Shown: in pieces, positions 1 through 4,450 of the stretch | How positions within the stretch are numbered: the first letter of the stretch is position 1 | How the letters are laid out: each line of letters begins with the position of its first letter | Origin: an uncultured Ruminococcus sp. | GTDB taxonomy: Bacteria > Bacillota > Clostridia > Oscillospirales > Ruminococcaceae | Assembly (NCBI GenBank): GCA_947167535.1 | Contig: CAMVIL010000067.1 | Location: forward strand, 1-6,669 | Direction: 5' to 3' | Length of the DNA: 6,669 nucleotides | Notes under the pieces: model-generated | Database searches by the model: none | The model's input: the letters and a program-made list of their open reading frames with translations, nothing else | What the model was told of the DNA's origin: nothing | Translations under genes and position numbers: made by a program

Positions 1-267
1 CCCTGCGTATACCACAAGGTCAGCCTTTTCCTCGATGAGCGCATCAGTTACCGCGCGGGTATAAGAGGCGGTGTCGGCAAAATCCTTGCGCGGGATGACC
101 CGTGTCTTGATGCCGTTTTTCTCCGCCCTCTCGAGGGCGTAAACGCCTTCTTTAGAGGAGATGACGCAGGTTATCCTGCCCTCCTTGATGATACCCTCGT
201 TCTGCGCGTCGATGAGCGCCTGAAGATTTGTTCCTCCGCCTGAAACGAGTACGCATATATTCTTCAT
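1..267 (-). CDS. purN: Phosphoribosylglycinamide formyltransferase, N-terminal part (runs off left edge)
   Basis: PurN transfers a formyl group from 10-formyl-tetrahydrofolate to GAR, giving FGAR, the third step of de novo purine synthesis in the cytoplasm. Only the first 89 codons are in the window; the family is usually about 190-210 residues, so the folate-binding half is missing. The visible protein begins MKNICVLVSGGGTNLQALID, matching the family's N-terminal phosphate-binding loop (SGxGxNLQALID), and continues with a Rossmann-like pattern through CVISSKEGVYALERA to a hydrophobic strand ending DLVVYAG, where the family has its next core strand. The ATG is preceded by AAGGAA about 10 nt upstream. 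It starts 20 nt after the stop of the DUF3592-like gene, so the two are surely cotranscribed as the tail of purE-purM-(membrane protein)-purN. Identity is secure; completeness cannot be judged. Confidence 0.93.
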   Translation of the reverse strand, partial: MKNICVLVSGGGTNLQALIDAQNEGIIKEGRITCVISSKEGVYALERAEKNGIKTRVIPRKDFADTASYTRAVTDALIEEKADLVVYAG

Positions 268-287
268 GTCTGTTATGTTCCTTCCGA

Positions 288-728
288 TCACTTGTAGAAA
301 TTAAACCCGCGTATGATAACCCCCGCCGCTATCAGCATAACGCCGACAACAGCACCGAAGATCATCTGAACTTTCCTGAACCTGATCTCCGAGTCGGGGA
401 AGATCCTGTCCGGACGCTTGCGCTCGTAAACTATCTTCACGCTGTCGCCCTCGCCCAGCTTGCAGACCTTGTCCTCATCGCAGGCGAAGTCGTAAAGGCA
501 CGCCTTCATCTCGGTCTCCCCTGCTTTGAAGCTCACCACGGGACATTTGACTTTCTTCTCGGGCTCGCCGTTTTTGGGAAGCTCCTTGATCTTTTCAACG
601 ACAGCTTCCGTCTTTGCGAACTTCTTGTTCCGGGTCCGTTTTATCATCGCGGATACAAAAAGATACAGCAAAACGAGCAGACCGAGTGCTATCATAAACA
701 AGCTGATAAGCTCCGGCGAAACATTCAT
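288..728 (-). CDS. Small two-TM membrane protein, DUF3592-like, inside the purine operon
   Basis: A 146-residue protein of unknown function. It has a hydrophobic segment at about residues 8-27, then a basic patch (KRTRNKK, 30-36), a soluble middle of alternating beta-like segments (about 40-118), and a second hydrophobic segment at about 121-139 followed by a short polar tail. The middle contains CPVVSFKAGETE and GDSVKIVYERKRPDRI, which resemble the 'P.V.F...G / GD.V.V.Y.P..P' pattern I associate with DUF3592-type proteins; this family call is from memory. The start is supported by GAGGTGA 6 nt before the ATG. It lies 46 nt after purM and 20 nt before purN, on the same strand, with no terminator between, so it is cotranscribed with purine genes although it shows no enzyme motif. 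Four cysteines (62, 77, 83, 89) sit in the soluble part. A transport or signalling role would be a guess. Confidence 0.85.
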   Translation of the reverse strand: MNVSPELISLFMIALGLLVLLYLFVSAMIKRTRNKKFAKTEAVVEKIKELPKNGEPEKKVKCPVVSFKAGETEMKACLYDFACDEDKVCKLGEGDSVKIVYERKRPDRIFPDSEIRFRKVQMIFGAVVGVMLIAAGVIIRGFNFYK

Positions 729-758
729 CAGCCGTCACCTCTCAATCAAAATTGTCCG

Positions 759-775
759 TTTTATTGTACAGTTAT
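759..775 (-). repeat. ATAACTGTAC-A-rich motif at the purM stop
   Basis: Read on the minus strand from the purM stop codon, the sequence ATAACTGTACAATAAAA matches 16 of 17 positions of the sequence at the rsmA stop codon (3874-3890). A related GTACAAAAAAA stretch lies just upstream of purM (1829-1850). The function is unknown. At rsmA the A-run forms one arm of a terminator, but no matching hairpin is visible here. Chance similarity of short AT-rich sequence is possible. Confidence 0.4.
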
Positions 776-1809
776 CAGCAGATGATAACGCCCTCGTCGC
801 TTTCAACGAGCTCACCGAGAACGTAAGCCTTCTCGCCTGCGGCGTTAAGGATCTCAACTGCCTTGTCTGCGTCGTTCTTGTCAACGACTACGGTCATGCC
901 GACACCCATGTTGAAGGTGTTGAACATATCTCTCTCGGGGATCTTGCCGGTCTCCATGATAACGTTGAAGATGGGCAGTACCTGAACATCGTTTCTGGCG
1001 ATCTTGGCAGACAGACCGTCGGGGAGCGATCTCGGGATATTCTCATAGAAGCCGCCGCCTGTGATGTGGGAGATGCTCTTTACAGTCACCTGTTCGATCA
1101 GGCTCATGATCGGCTTTACATAAATGCGGGTAGGAGTCAGCAGAACGCTTCCGAGAGGAGCGCCCAGATCAGCATTATGACGGGCAAGGTTCTGCTCGTT
1201 TACGGTAAACACCTTGCGGACCAGCGAGAAGCCGTTGGAGTGTACTCCGCTGGAAGCGATAGCGATCATAACGTCGCCTGCCTTCTGGGTGTCGGGCTTT
1301 ATCAGCTTGTCGCGGTCAGCGATACCTACCGAGAAGCCTGCGAGGTCGTACTCGTCCTCGGGCATAAGACCCGGATGCTCTGCGGTCTCGCCGCCGATGA
1401 GCGCGCAGCCCGCCTGAACGCAGCCCTCTGCAACGCCGGATACGATCTCTGCGATCTTCTCGGGGATGTTCTTGCCGCAGGCTATGTAGTCAAGGAAGAA
1501 CTGAGGCTTTGCGCCGCAGCAGATAATGTCGTTGACACACATAGCCACGCAGTCGATACCGACTGTGTCATGCTTGTCCATCAGGAAAGCGATCTTGATC
1601 TTGGTGCCGACGCCGTCGGTGCCGGAAACCAGCACGGGACGGTTGATGCCCGTGAGGTCGAGCTCGTAAAGTCCGCCGAAGCCGCCGATGCCGCTGATGC
1701 AGCCAGCGTTCATCGTGCGGGCAACATACTGCTTCATCAGTTCAACGGATCTGTAACCTGCGGTAACGTCTACGCCCGCGTCCTTGTAGCTGTCAGAAAA
1801 ACTTTTCAT
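775..1809 (-). CDS. purM: Phosphoribosylformylglycinamidine cyclo-ligase (AIR synthase)
   Basis: PurM closes the imidazole ring: FGAM + ATP gives AIR + ADP + phosphate, the fifth step of de novo purine synthesis. The 344 residues match the usual full length (about 345 in E. coli). Family motifs appear in order: SYKDAGV (7-13), [11 protein letters not shown] (60-70, nucleotide/phosphate loop), DTVGID (81-86), MCVNDI (90-95), FLDY (105-108), GGETAEHPG (139-147), SSGVHSNG (186-193), APTRIY-like TPTRIY (225-230), [13 protein letters not shown] (248-260) and FNMGVGM (299-305). This is the two-lobed PurM/PurL/SelD ATP-binding fold. The start ATG has AAAGGA about 11 nt upstream and gives the expected N-terminus. 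It follows purE by 120 nt and precedes the DUF3592-like gene by 46 nt. The stop TGA is directly followed by an overlapping TAA. No defects are seen. Confidence 0.98.
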   Translation of the reverse strand: MKSFSDSYKDAGVDVTAGYRSVELMKQYVARTMNAGCISGIGGFGGLYELDLTGINRPVLVSGTDGVGTKIKIAFLMDKHDTVGIDCVAMCVNDIICCGAKPQFFLDYIACGKNIPEKIAEIVSGVAEGCVQAGCALIGGETAEHPGLMPEDEYDLAGFSVGIADRDKLIKPDTQKAGDVMIAIASSGVHSNGFSLVRKVFTVNEQNLARHNADLGAPLGSVLLTPTRIYVKPIMSLIEQVTVKSISHITGGGFYENIPRSLPDGLSAKIARNDVQVLPIFNVIMETGKIPERDMFNTFNMGVGMTVVVDKNDADKAVEILNAAGEKAYVLGELVESDEGVIIC

Positions 1810-1828
1810 CAGTGATAATTCCTTTCTT

Positions 1829-1850
1829 ACTGTACGTTTTTTTGTACGGT
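1829..1850. repeat. Imperfect inverted repeat ACTGTAC-N8-GTACGGT upstream of purM
   Basis: Two 7-base arms, ACTGTAC and GTACGGT, flank an eight-base spacer (g followed by seven t). The arms are complementary except for one T/G position. The element ends about 19 nt before the purM start codon, just upstream of its ribosome binding site, in the purE-purM gap. It could be a protein-binding site or a weak RNA hairpin; I see no convincing -10/-35 pair that would make it part of a purM promoter. Confidence 0.35.
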
Positions 1851-1886
1851 TGTATATTGAAAATTTGTCTCAATAAACGAGCAAAG

Positions 1887-1913
1887 CGGCAGAGCGTAAA
1901 GCGCGCGCTGCCG
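1887..1913 (-). terminator. Hairpin after purE without a U-tract (partial terminator or processing site)
   Basis: Sixteen bases after the purE stop on the minus strand is an inverted repeat: outer arms CGGCAG and CTGCCG (6 bp), a single A/G mismatch, then three more G-C pairs around a 7-nt loop. The RNA after the stem is only moderately U-rich (CUUUGCUCGUUUAUU), so it is a weak terminator at best. It more likely tunes purE against purM expression or protects the 3' end of purE mRNA. The outer arms are the same as those of the terminator in the purE leader. Confidence 0.5.
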
Positions 1914-1929
1914 TTATGTGATCTTTATC

Positions 1930-2424
1930 TTAAAGAGCCGCGATCTGCTCCTGAAGCGCCTTGTCCTTAGCGACAACGCCCTCGACCATTTCGCGCTTAG
2001 CCGCCTCAAGCTGTTCGCTGAGTTTCTCATCGGAGAGTGCCAGCATCTCGATAGCGAGGACTGCGGCATTCTTGGCGCCGTTTACTGCAACGGTAGCAAC
2101 GGGTATCCCCGACGGCATCTGAACGGTAGCCAGCAGTGCGTCAAGACCCTCGAAGGTAGACTTTATCGGGATACCGATGACAGGCAGCGTAGTGTTGCCC
2201 GCGATGACGCCCGCAAGGTGAGCCGCCATTCCCGCAGCGCAGATTATCACGCCAAAACCGTCAGCCTTTGCGTTCTTCGCAAAATCCGCTGCCAGCTCGG
2301 GAGTACGGTGAGCACTCATCACTCGACATTCAAACGGCACGCCATATTTTTTAAGCTCGGTCAGAGCGTTCTTCACTACGGGAAAATCGCTGTCGGAGCC
2401 CATTATTACTGCGACCTTTTTCAT
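1930..2424 (-). CDS. purE: 5-(carboxyamino)imidazole ribonucleotide mutase, PurE class I type
   Basis: PurE converts N5-CAIR to CAIR (class I, partner of PurK); class II enzymes carboxylate AIR directly. The protein has 164 residues, the usual length of a stand-alone PurE. Motifs in order: MGSDSD (8-13, phosphate/nucleotide loop), SAHRTPE (37-43, with the catalytic-site His39), AGMAAHLAG (64-72, with His69), PVIGIP (81-86), and STFEGLDALLATVQMPSGIPVATVAVNGAKNA split across 89-120, which is the family signature. A charged helical C-terminal tail follows. The ATG has GGAGGA 5 nt upstream. It is the first gene of the operon: a promoter lies at 2543-2571 and a leader terminator at 2470-2497. The next gene is purM, not purK, so whether a separate PurK supplies N5-CAIR cannot be told from this window; the class I label rests on overall resemblance and length. 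Confidence 0.97.
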   Translation of the reverse strand: MKKVAVIMGSDSDFPVVKNALTELKKYGVPFECRVMSAHRTPELAADFAKNAKADGFGVIICAAGMAAHLAGVIAGNTTLPVIGIPIKSTFEGLDALLATVQMPSGIPVATVAVNGAKNAAVLAIEMLALSDEKLSEQLEAAKREMVEGVVAKDKALQEQIAAL

Positions 2425-2469
2425 ATTATTCCTCCATATAACAATTAGCAGACACGGTGCTGTGACAAT

Positions 2470-2497
2470 AAAAAACGGCAGTCATTCAGAGCTGCCG
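2470..2497 (-). terminator. Intrinsic terminator in the purE leader (probable attenuator)
   Basis: On the minus strand, CGGCAG and CTGCCG form a 6-bp all-strong stem (plus positions 2492-2497 and 2476-2481) around a 10-nt loop, followed at once by six U residues. It lies after the predicted purE promoter and 45 nt before the purE start codon, so transcripts must pass it to express purE. This arrangement is typical of attenuation. An upstream GCTGC (plus 2515-2519) can pair with the GCAGC that holds half of the 5' arm (plus 2491-2495), offering a weak competing structure. Alternatively it simply terminates read-through from the 66-aa gene upstream. Confidence 0.65.
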
Positions 2498-2542
2498 CAT
2501 AAAATATCCCGATCGCAGCCGCGTTTGCAGTCTTACATATAT

Positions 2543-2571
2543 ATTTTACAATATTTCGTCGGGAATTTCAA
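2543..2571 (-). promoter_or_regulatory. Predicted sigma-A promoter of the purE operon
   Basis: Read on the minus strand: -35 TTGAAA (plus 2566-2571), a 17-bp spacer, -10 TAAAAT (plus 2543-2548). Each box differs from consensus by one base and the spacing is optimal. Transcription would begin near 2536, leaving a leader of about 110 nt before the purE ATG, with the terminator hairpin at 2470-2497 inside it. Confidence 0.68.
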
Positions 2572-2589
2572 CAGATTTTGATATAAAAT

Positions 2590-2620
2590 TTGTTACCTAA
2601 TTGTTACAGAGAGTTGTTCA
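2590..2620. repeat. Direct repeats TTGTTAC x2 plus TTGTTCA upstream of the purE promoter
   Basis: On the plus strand TTGTTAC occurs at 2590-2596 and 2601-2607 (period 11 bp, about one helical turn), with a related TTGTTCA at 2614-2620. The block sits 19-49 bp upstream of the purE -35 box. Direct repeats spaced by one turn are the usual binding layout for OmpR/PhoB-family response regulators, but the surrounding DNA is AT-rich and no matching regulator is in the window, so this is only a candidate site. Confidence 0.35.
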
Positions 2621-2648
2621 GATTATACAAACTTTAATATATTATATA

Positions 2649-2849
2649 TTATAGATAATACCCCTCAGGATAAAGCCTGTCTCCCGAGGAATAGGGTATC
2701 TCCTCGGTCTCTGTTTCAGGGACGGTCTTGTCCAGCGAATCCGCAAGCTTCTGCCTGCCGTCGGCGTCGAGGGCCGCAAAGGCTGCCGCCGTGCCCTTTG
2801 CCCCCATGCGCAGCGGAAGATCTCTGCCGTTGACGCTCCTGCCCATCAT
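2649..2849 (-). CDS. Small protein of unknown function (66 aa)
   Basis: A 66-residue ORF with a clear translation start: GAGGTGA lies 5 nt before the ATG at 2849 (an ATG-ATG pair). A longer reading frame, open back to 3035, would begin inside rsmA and cross the rsmA promoter, so the short form is chosen. The protein starts MMGRSVNGRDLPLRMGAKGT, continues with an alanine-rich probably helical stretch (AAAFAALDADGRQKLADSLD, about 21-40), then an acidic TETEEI segment and a Tyr/Gly-containing tail (PEGYYL). No signal peptide or membrane span is seen. I do not recognise it with confidence; the LP-x-x-MGA start followed by an 'A..F..L....R..L.D' helix faintly recalls a family of short uncharacterised clostridial proteins. 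It is divergent from rsmA and lies upstream of the purE promoter on the same strand. Third-position G/C preference resembles the neighbouring genes, which supports real coding. Confidence 0.72.
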   Translation of the reverse strand: MMGRSVNGRDLPLRMGAKGTAAAFAALDADGRQKLADSLDKTVPETETEEIPYSSGDRLYPEGYYL

Positions 2850-2933
2850 AATCATCACCTCACAAACAGATCTTGTACACGTATCTCGATCACTATTCTC
2901 CCCGCCCTGGCGAAAAATATACAGCACAAAAAC

Positions 2934-2949
2934 TATTTCCGCGGAAATA
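2934..2949. promoter_or_regulatory. Perfect 16-bp palindrome, candidate operator at rsmA
   Basis: TATTTCCGCGGAAATA is a perfect inverted repeat with no spacer. It ends 3 bp before the -35 box of the predicted rsmA promoter (2953-2981), in the 161-bp gap between rsmA and the divergent 66-aa gene. As DNA it is the right size and symmetry for a dimeric transcription factor, and it could act on either gene. As it lies upstream of the rsmA transcript it is not an RNA element of rsmA. No regulator is identified. Confidence 0.5.
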
Positions 2950-2952
2950 ACA

Positions 2953-2981
2953 TTGACAAAACCGCCGCCGCATGGTAAAAT
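2953..2981 (+). promoter_or_regulatory. Predicted sigma-A promoter of rsmA
   Basis: Consensus -35 TTGACA (2953-2958), a 17-bp GC-rich spacer (2959-2975) and -10 TAAAAT (2976-2981). Transcription would begin near 2988, giving a leader of roughly 23 nt that holds the GGAGGAA ribosome binding site at 2999-3005, 5 nt before the ATG. This is the best promoter match in the window. Confidence 0.78.
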
Positions 2982-3010
2982 TAATTTGAAATACACACGG
3001 AGGAAACGAC

Positions 3011-3877
3011 ATGGAAGGGTTATACGAGATATCAACTATACGCAGCATAATGGAGCGTCACGGCTTTTCCTTCTCGAAAAAGCTGGGACAGAATTTTCTG
3101 ATAAATCCTTCGGTTTGTCCGAGGATAGCCGAGATGGGCGGCGCCGACAAGGGCGTCGGGGTCATCGAGGTCGGAACGGGAGTCGGGGTGCTCACCCACG
3201 AGCTGGCGAAGCGTGCCGACAAGGTGTGCGCCGTCGAGCTGGACGAGAGGCTGATACCCGTCCTCGAAGAGACTCTAGCCGAACATAACAATGTAAAAAT
3301 ATTCAACGACGATATCCTGAAGATCGACCTCAAGAAACTCATCGCCGAGGAGATGCAGGGGCTCCGCGTGGTGGTCTGTGCAAACCTGCCCTACTACATC
3401 ACCTCGCCTGTAATAATGAGGCTGCTAGAGGAGCGGCTTCCCATAGACGCGGTGACTGTCATGGTGCAGAAGGAAGCGGCAGCGAGACTGACGGCTCAGT
3501 GCGGCACCCGCGAGAGCGGAGCAGTCACATTTGCGGTCAGATATTTTTCCGAGCCGAAGCAGCTGTTTCAGGTGTCTCGGGGAAGCTTCTTCCCTGCTCC
3601 CAACGTCGACAGCGCGGTTGTAAGGTTCGACATCAAGCAAGCTCCGCCGCAGACAGCCGAGGACGAGAAGTGGTTCTTCCGCGTAGTTCGTGCGGCATTT
3701 CAGCAGCGGCGAAAGACGCTATGCAACTCGGTTTCCGCGACGTTAGGGGTCAGCAAATCAGCGGTATCGGAAGCCGCAGTTTCGGCAGGACTCGATCCCG
3801 CCGTCCGCCCCGAAGCGATGACTATGGAGCAGATGCTCCGCTTCGCTTCGGAACTCAAATCCAAAGCAAATATATAA
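3011..3877 (+). CDS. rsmA: 16S rRNA (adenine(1518)-N6/adenine(1519)-N6)-dimethyltransferase
   Basis: RsmA (KsgA) uses S-adenosylmethionine to dimethylate two adjacent adenines in the 3'-terminal hairpin of 16S rRNA, a late 30S assembly step; its loss gives kasugamycin resistance. The 288 residues are the usual length. Motifs in order: KKLGQNFL (23-30, N-terminal signature), EVGTGVGVLT (53-62, SAM-binding motif I), AVELDE (74-79, acidic residue for the SAM ribose), NDDIL (99-103), CANLPYYITSP (123-133, catalytic NLPY motif), MVQKEAAARL (151-160), GSFFPAPNVDSAVVR (191-205), RAAFQQRRKTLCNS (227-240) and a C-terminal helical domain. The start is fixed by GGAGGAA just upstream. It has its own promoter and is followed 6 nt after its stop by a strong bidirectional terminator, so it is probably transcribed alone. 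The eukaryotic-like Dim1 alternative is excluded by length and motifs. Confidence 0.97.
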   Translation: MEGLYEISTIRSIMERHGFSFSKKLGQNFLINPSVCPRIAEMGGADKGVGVIEVGTGVGVLTHELAKRADKVCAVELDERLIPVLEETLAEHNNVKIFNDDILKIDLKKLIAEEMQGLRVVVCANLPYYITSPVIMRLLEERLPIDAVTVMVQKEAAARLTAQCGTRESGAVTFAVRYFSEPKQLFQVSRGSFFPAPNVDSAVVRFDIKQAPPQTAEDEKWFFRVVRAAFQQRRKTLCNSVSATLGVSKSAVSEAAVSAGLDPAVRPEAMTMEQMLRFASELKSKANI

Positions 3878-3890
3878 CTGTACAAAAAAA
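3874..3890 (+). repeat. ATAACTGTAC-A7 motif at the rsmA stop
   Basis: This sequence overlaps the rsmA stop codon and matches 16 of 17 bases of the sequence at the purM stop (759-775, minus strand). Its A-run forms the left flank of the following terminator. Confidence 0.4.
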
Positions 3891-3917
3891 GAGACTACAA
3901 ACCGCAGTCTCTTTTTT
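3885..3917. terminator. Bidirectional intrinsic terminator between rsmA and the FN3-like gene
   Basis: AAAAAAGAGACT (3885-3896) and AGTCTCTTTTTT (3906-3917) form a perfect 12-bp inverted repeat around a 9-nt loop. A-runs on the left and T-runs on the right mean the RNA from either strand ends in a GAGACT/AGTCTC stem followed by U residues. It serves rsmA (plus) and the convergent gene at 3938-4360 (minus). Confidence 0.92.
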
Positions 3918-3937
3918 GTTATGATATAATTATTTTA

Positions 3938-4360
3938 TCACTTGATCTTAGCCTTCTTGGCAGCACTCCATGCACCCTTGTAAACGGTCTTGCCGACCTT
4001 CTTGTATGCACAAACTCTTGCGTAGTAGGTCTTGCCGCTCTTGAGCTTGGTGATGGTCTTGGAAACGGCAGCAGCCTTCTTTACAGTGTAGGTCTTGGGG
4101 CTCTTCTTGAACTTCTTGTCGAGAGAGATCTGGATCTTGTAGCCGTCTACCTTGCCCGCGGACTTCTTCCATGTCAGCTTAGCGGTGCCCTTCTTGGCAG
4201 CAGCAAACTTCTTGGCGGCAGCCTTTGCGGGCTTGATGATGAAGCTTCCGTTCTTGGAATCGCAGTAGTCACCCTTACCCTTAACTGTAACGGTAGCCTT
4301 GCCGCAGTTCTTGTTGTTCTTGTAGGATACGGTATAATCGGTGCCCTTCTGATTTCCCAT
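3938..4360 (-). CDS. Ig-like/fibronectin III surface-protein fragment, probably 5'-truncated
   Basis: A very lysine-rich 140-residue protein. Residues 5-43 (KGTDYTVSYKNNKNCGKATV, then a GKGDY segment and SFIIKPA) are the second half of an Ig-like repeat found in clostridial and ruminococcal cell-surface proteins, in which a gapped first half (tandem TLKKGTDY-type start) normally precedes. Residues about 46-140 look like a FN3-like domain: KLTWKKSAGKVDGYKIQIS, YTVKK, TITKLKSGKTYYARVCAYK and a closing GAWSAAKKAKIK, typical of the extreme C-terminus of such proteins. There is no signal peptide, no LPXTG anchor and no dockerin. Upstream the frame stays open only about 20 codons to a TAA and codes nothing like the missing half repeat. 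An AAGGAGG sits 8 nt before the ATG, so it may still be translated. Most likely a remnant of a large secreted protein gene; a functional small protein cannot be excluded. Confidence 0.7.
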   Translation of the reverse strand: MGNQKGTDYTVSYKNNKNCGKATVTVKGKGDYCDSKNGSFIIKPAKAAAKKFAAAKKGTAKLTWKKSAGKVDGYKIQISLDKKFKKSPKTYTVKKAAAVSKTITKLKSGKTYYARVCAYKKVGKTVYKGAWSAAKKAKIK

Positions 4361-4373
4361 TCTCCCCTCCTCC

Positions 4374-4408
4374 TTGCGACAGCTTTCGCACAGCGCACGC
4401 GTTATAAT
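4374..4408 (+). promoter_or_regulatory. Possible spoIIE promoter with long spacer and 0A-like box
   Basis: A perfect -10 TATAAT (4403-4408) stands 43 bp before the spoIIE ATG. No good -35 lies at the usual 17 bp; the nearest match is TTGCGA (4374-4379), 23 bp upstream. Overlapping it is TGCGACA (4375-4381), one base from the inverted Spo0A box TTCGACA. In B. subtilis spoIIE and spoIIG are sigma-A promoters with over-long spacers (about 21-22 bp) activated by Spo0A~P, so the layout is suggestive. The evidence is a short motif and could be chance. Confidence 0.42.
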
Positions 4409-4450
4409 GTCTTTGCTATTTTATTCTCAGTTGTAAGGAAGTGCAAAGGC

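Noticed and set aside
526..1815. Long plus-strand open frame (429 codons) opposite purM and the membrane gene
   Set aside because: It is antisense to clearly identified purM, has no ribosome binding site and shows no protein family resemblance; it arises from the GC-biased codon use of purM.
2426..2485. Minus-strand 20-codon open frame in the purE leader, a possible leader peptide
   Set aside because: Its start codon lies in the terminator loop with no ribosome binding site, and it has no run of a regulatory codon; chance is likelier.
2425..2560. Purine, PreQ1 or ZTP riboswitch before purE
   Set aside because: The conserved core sequences of purine and ZTP aptamers are absent, and the leader before the terminator is only about 40 nt; no PreQ1-type fold was recognised either.
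2637..2660. AT-rich near-palindrome after the 66-aa gene as a terminator
   Set aside because: It is simple TA-alternating DNA with no G/C stem and no clear U-tract, so it would not act as an intrinsic terminator.
2649..3035. 128-codon form of the minus-strand small gene starting inside rsmA
   Set aside because: The extra 62 codons would cross the rsmA promoter and start codon; the good ribosome binding site belongs to the ATG at 2849.
4376..4440. Promoter for the minus-strand FN3-like gene in the divergent gap
   Set aside because: A TTATAA-like -10 exists but no -35 at a usable distance; support is too weak to list.
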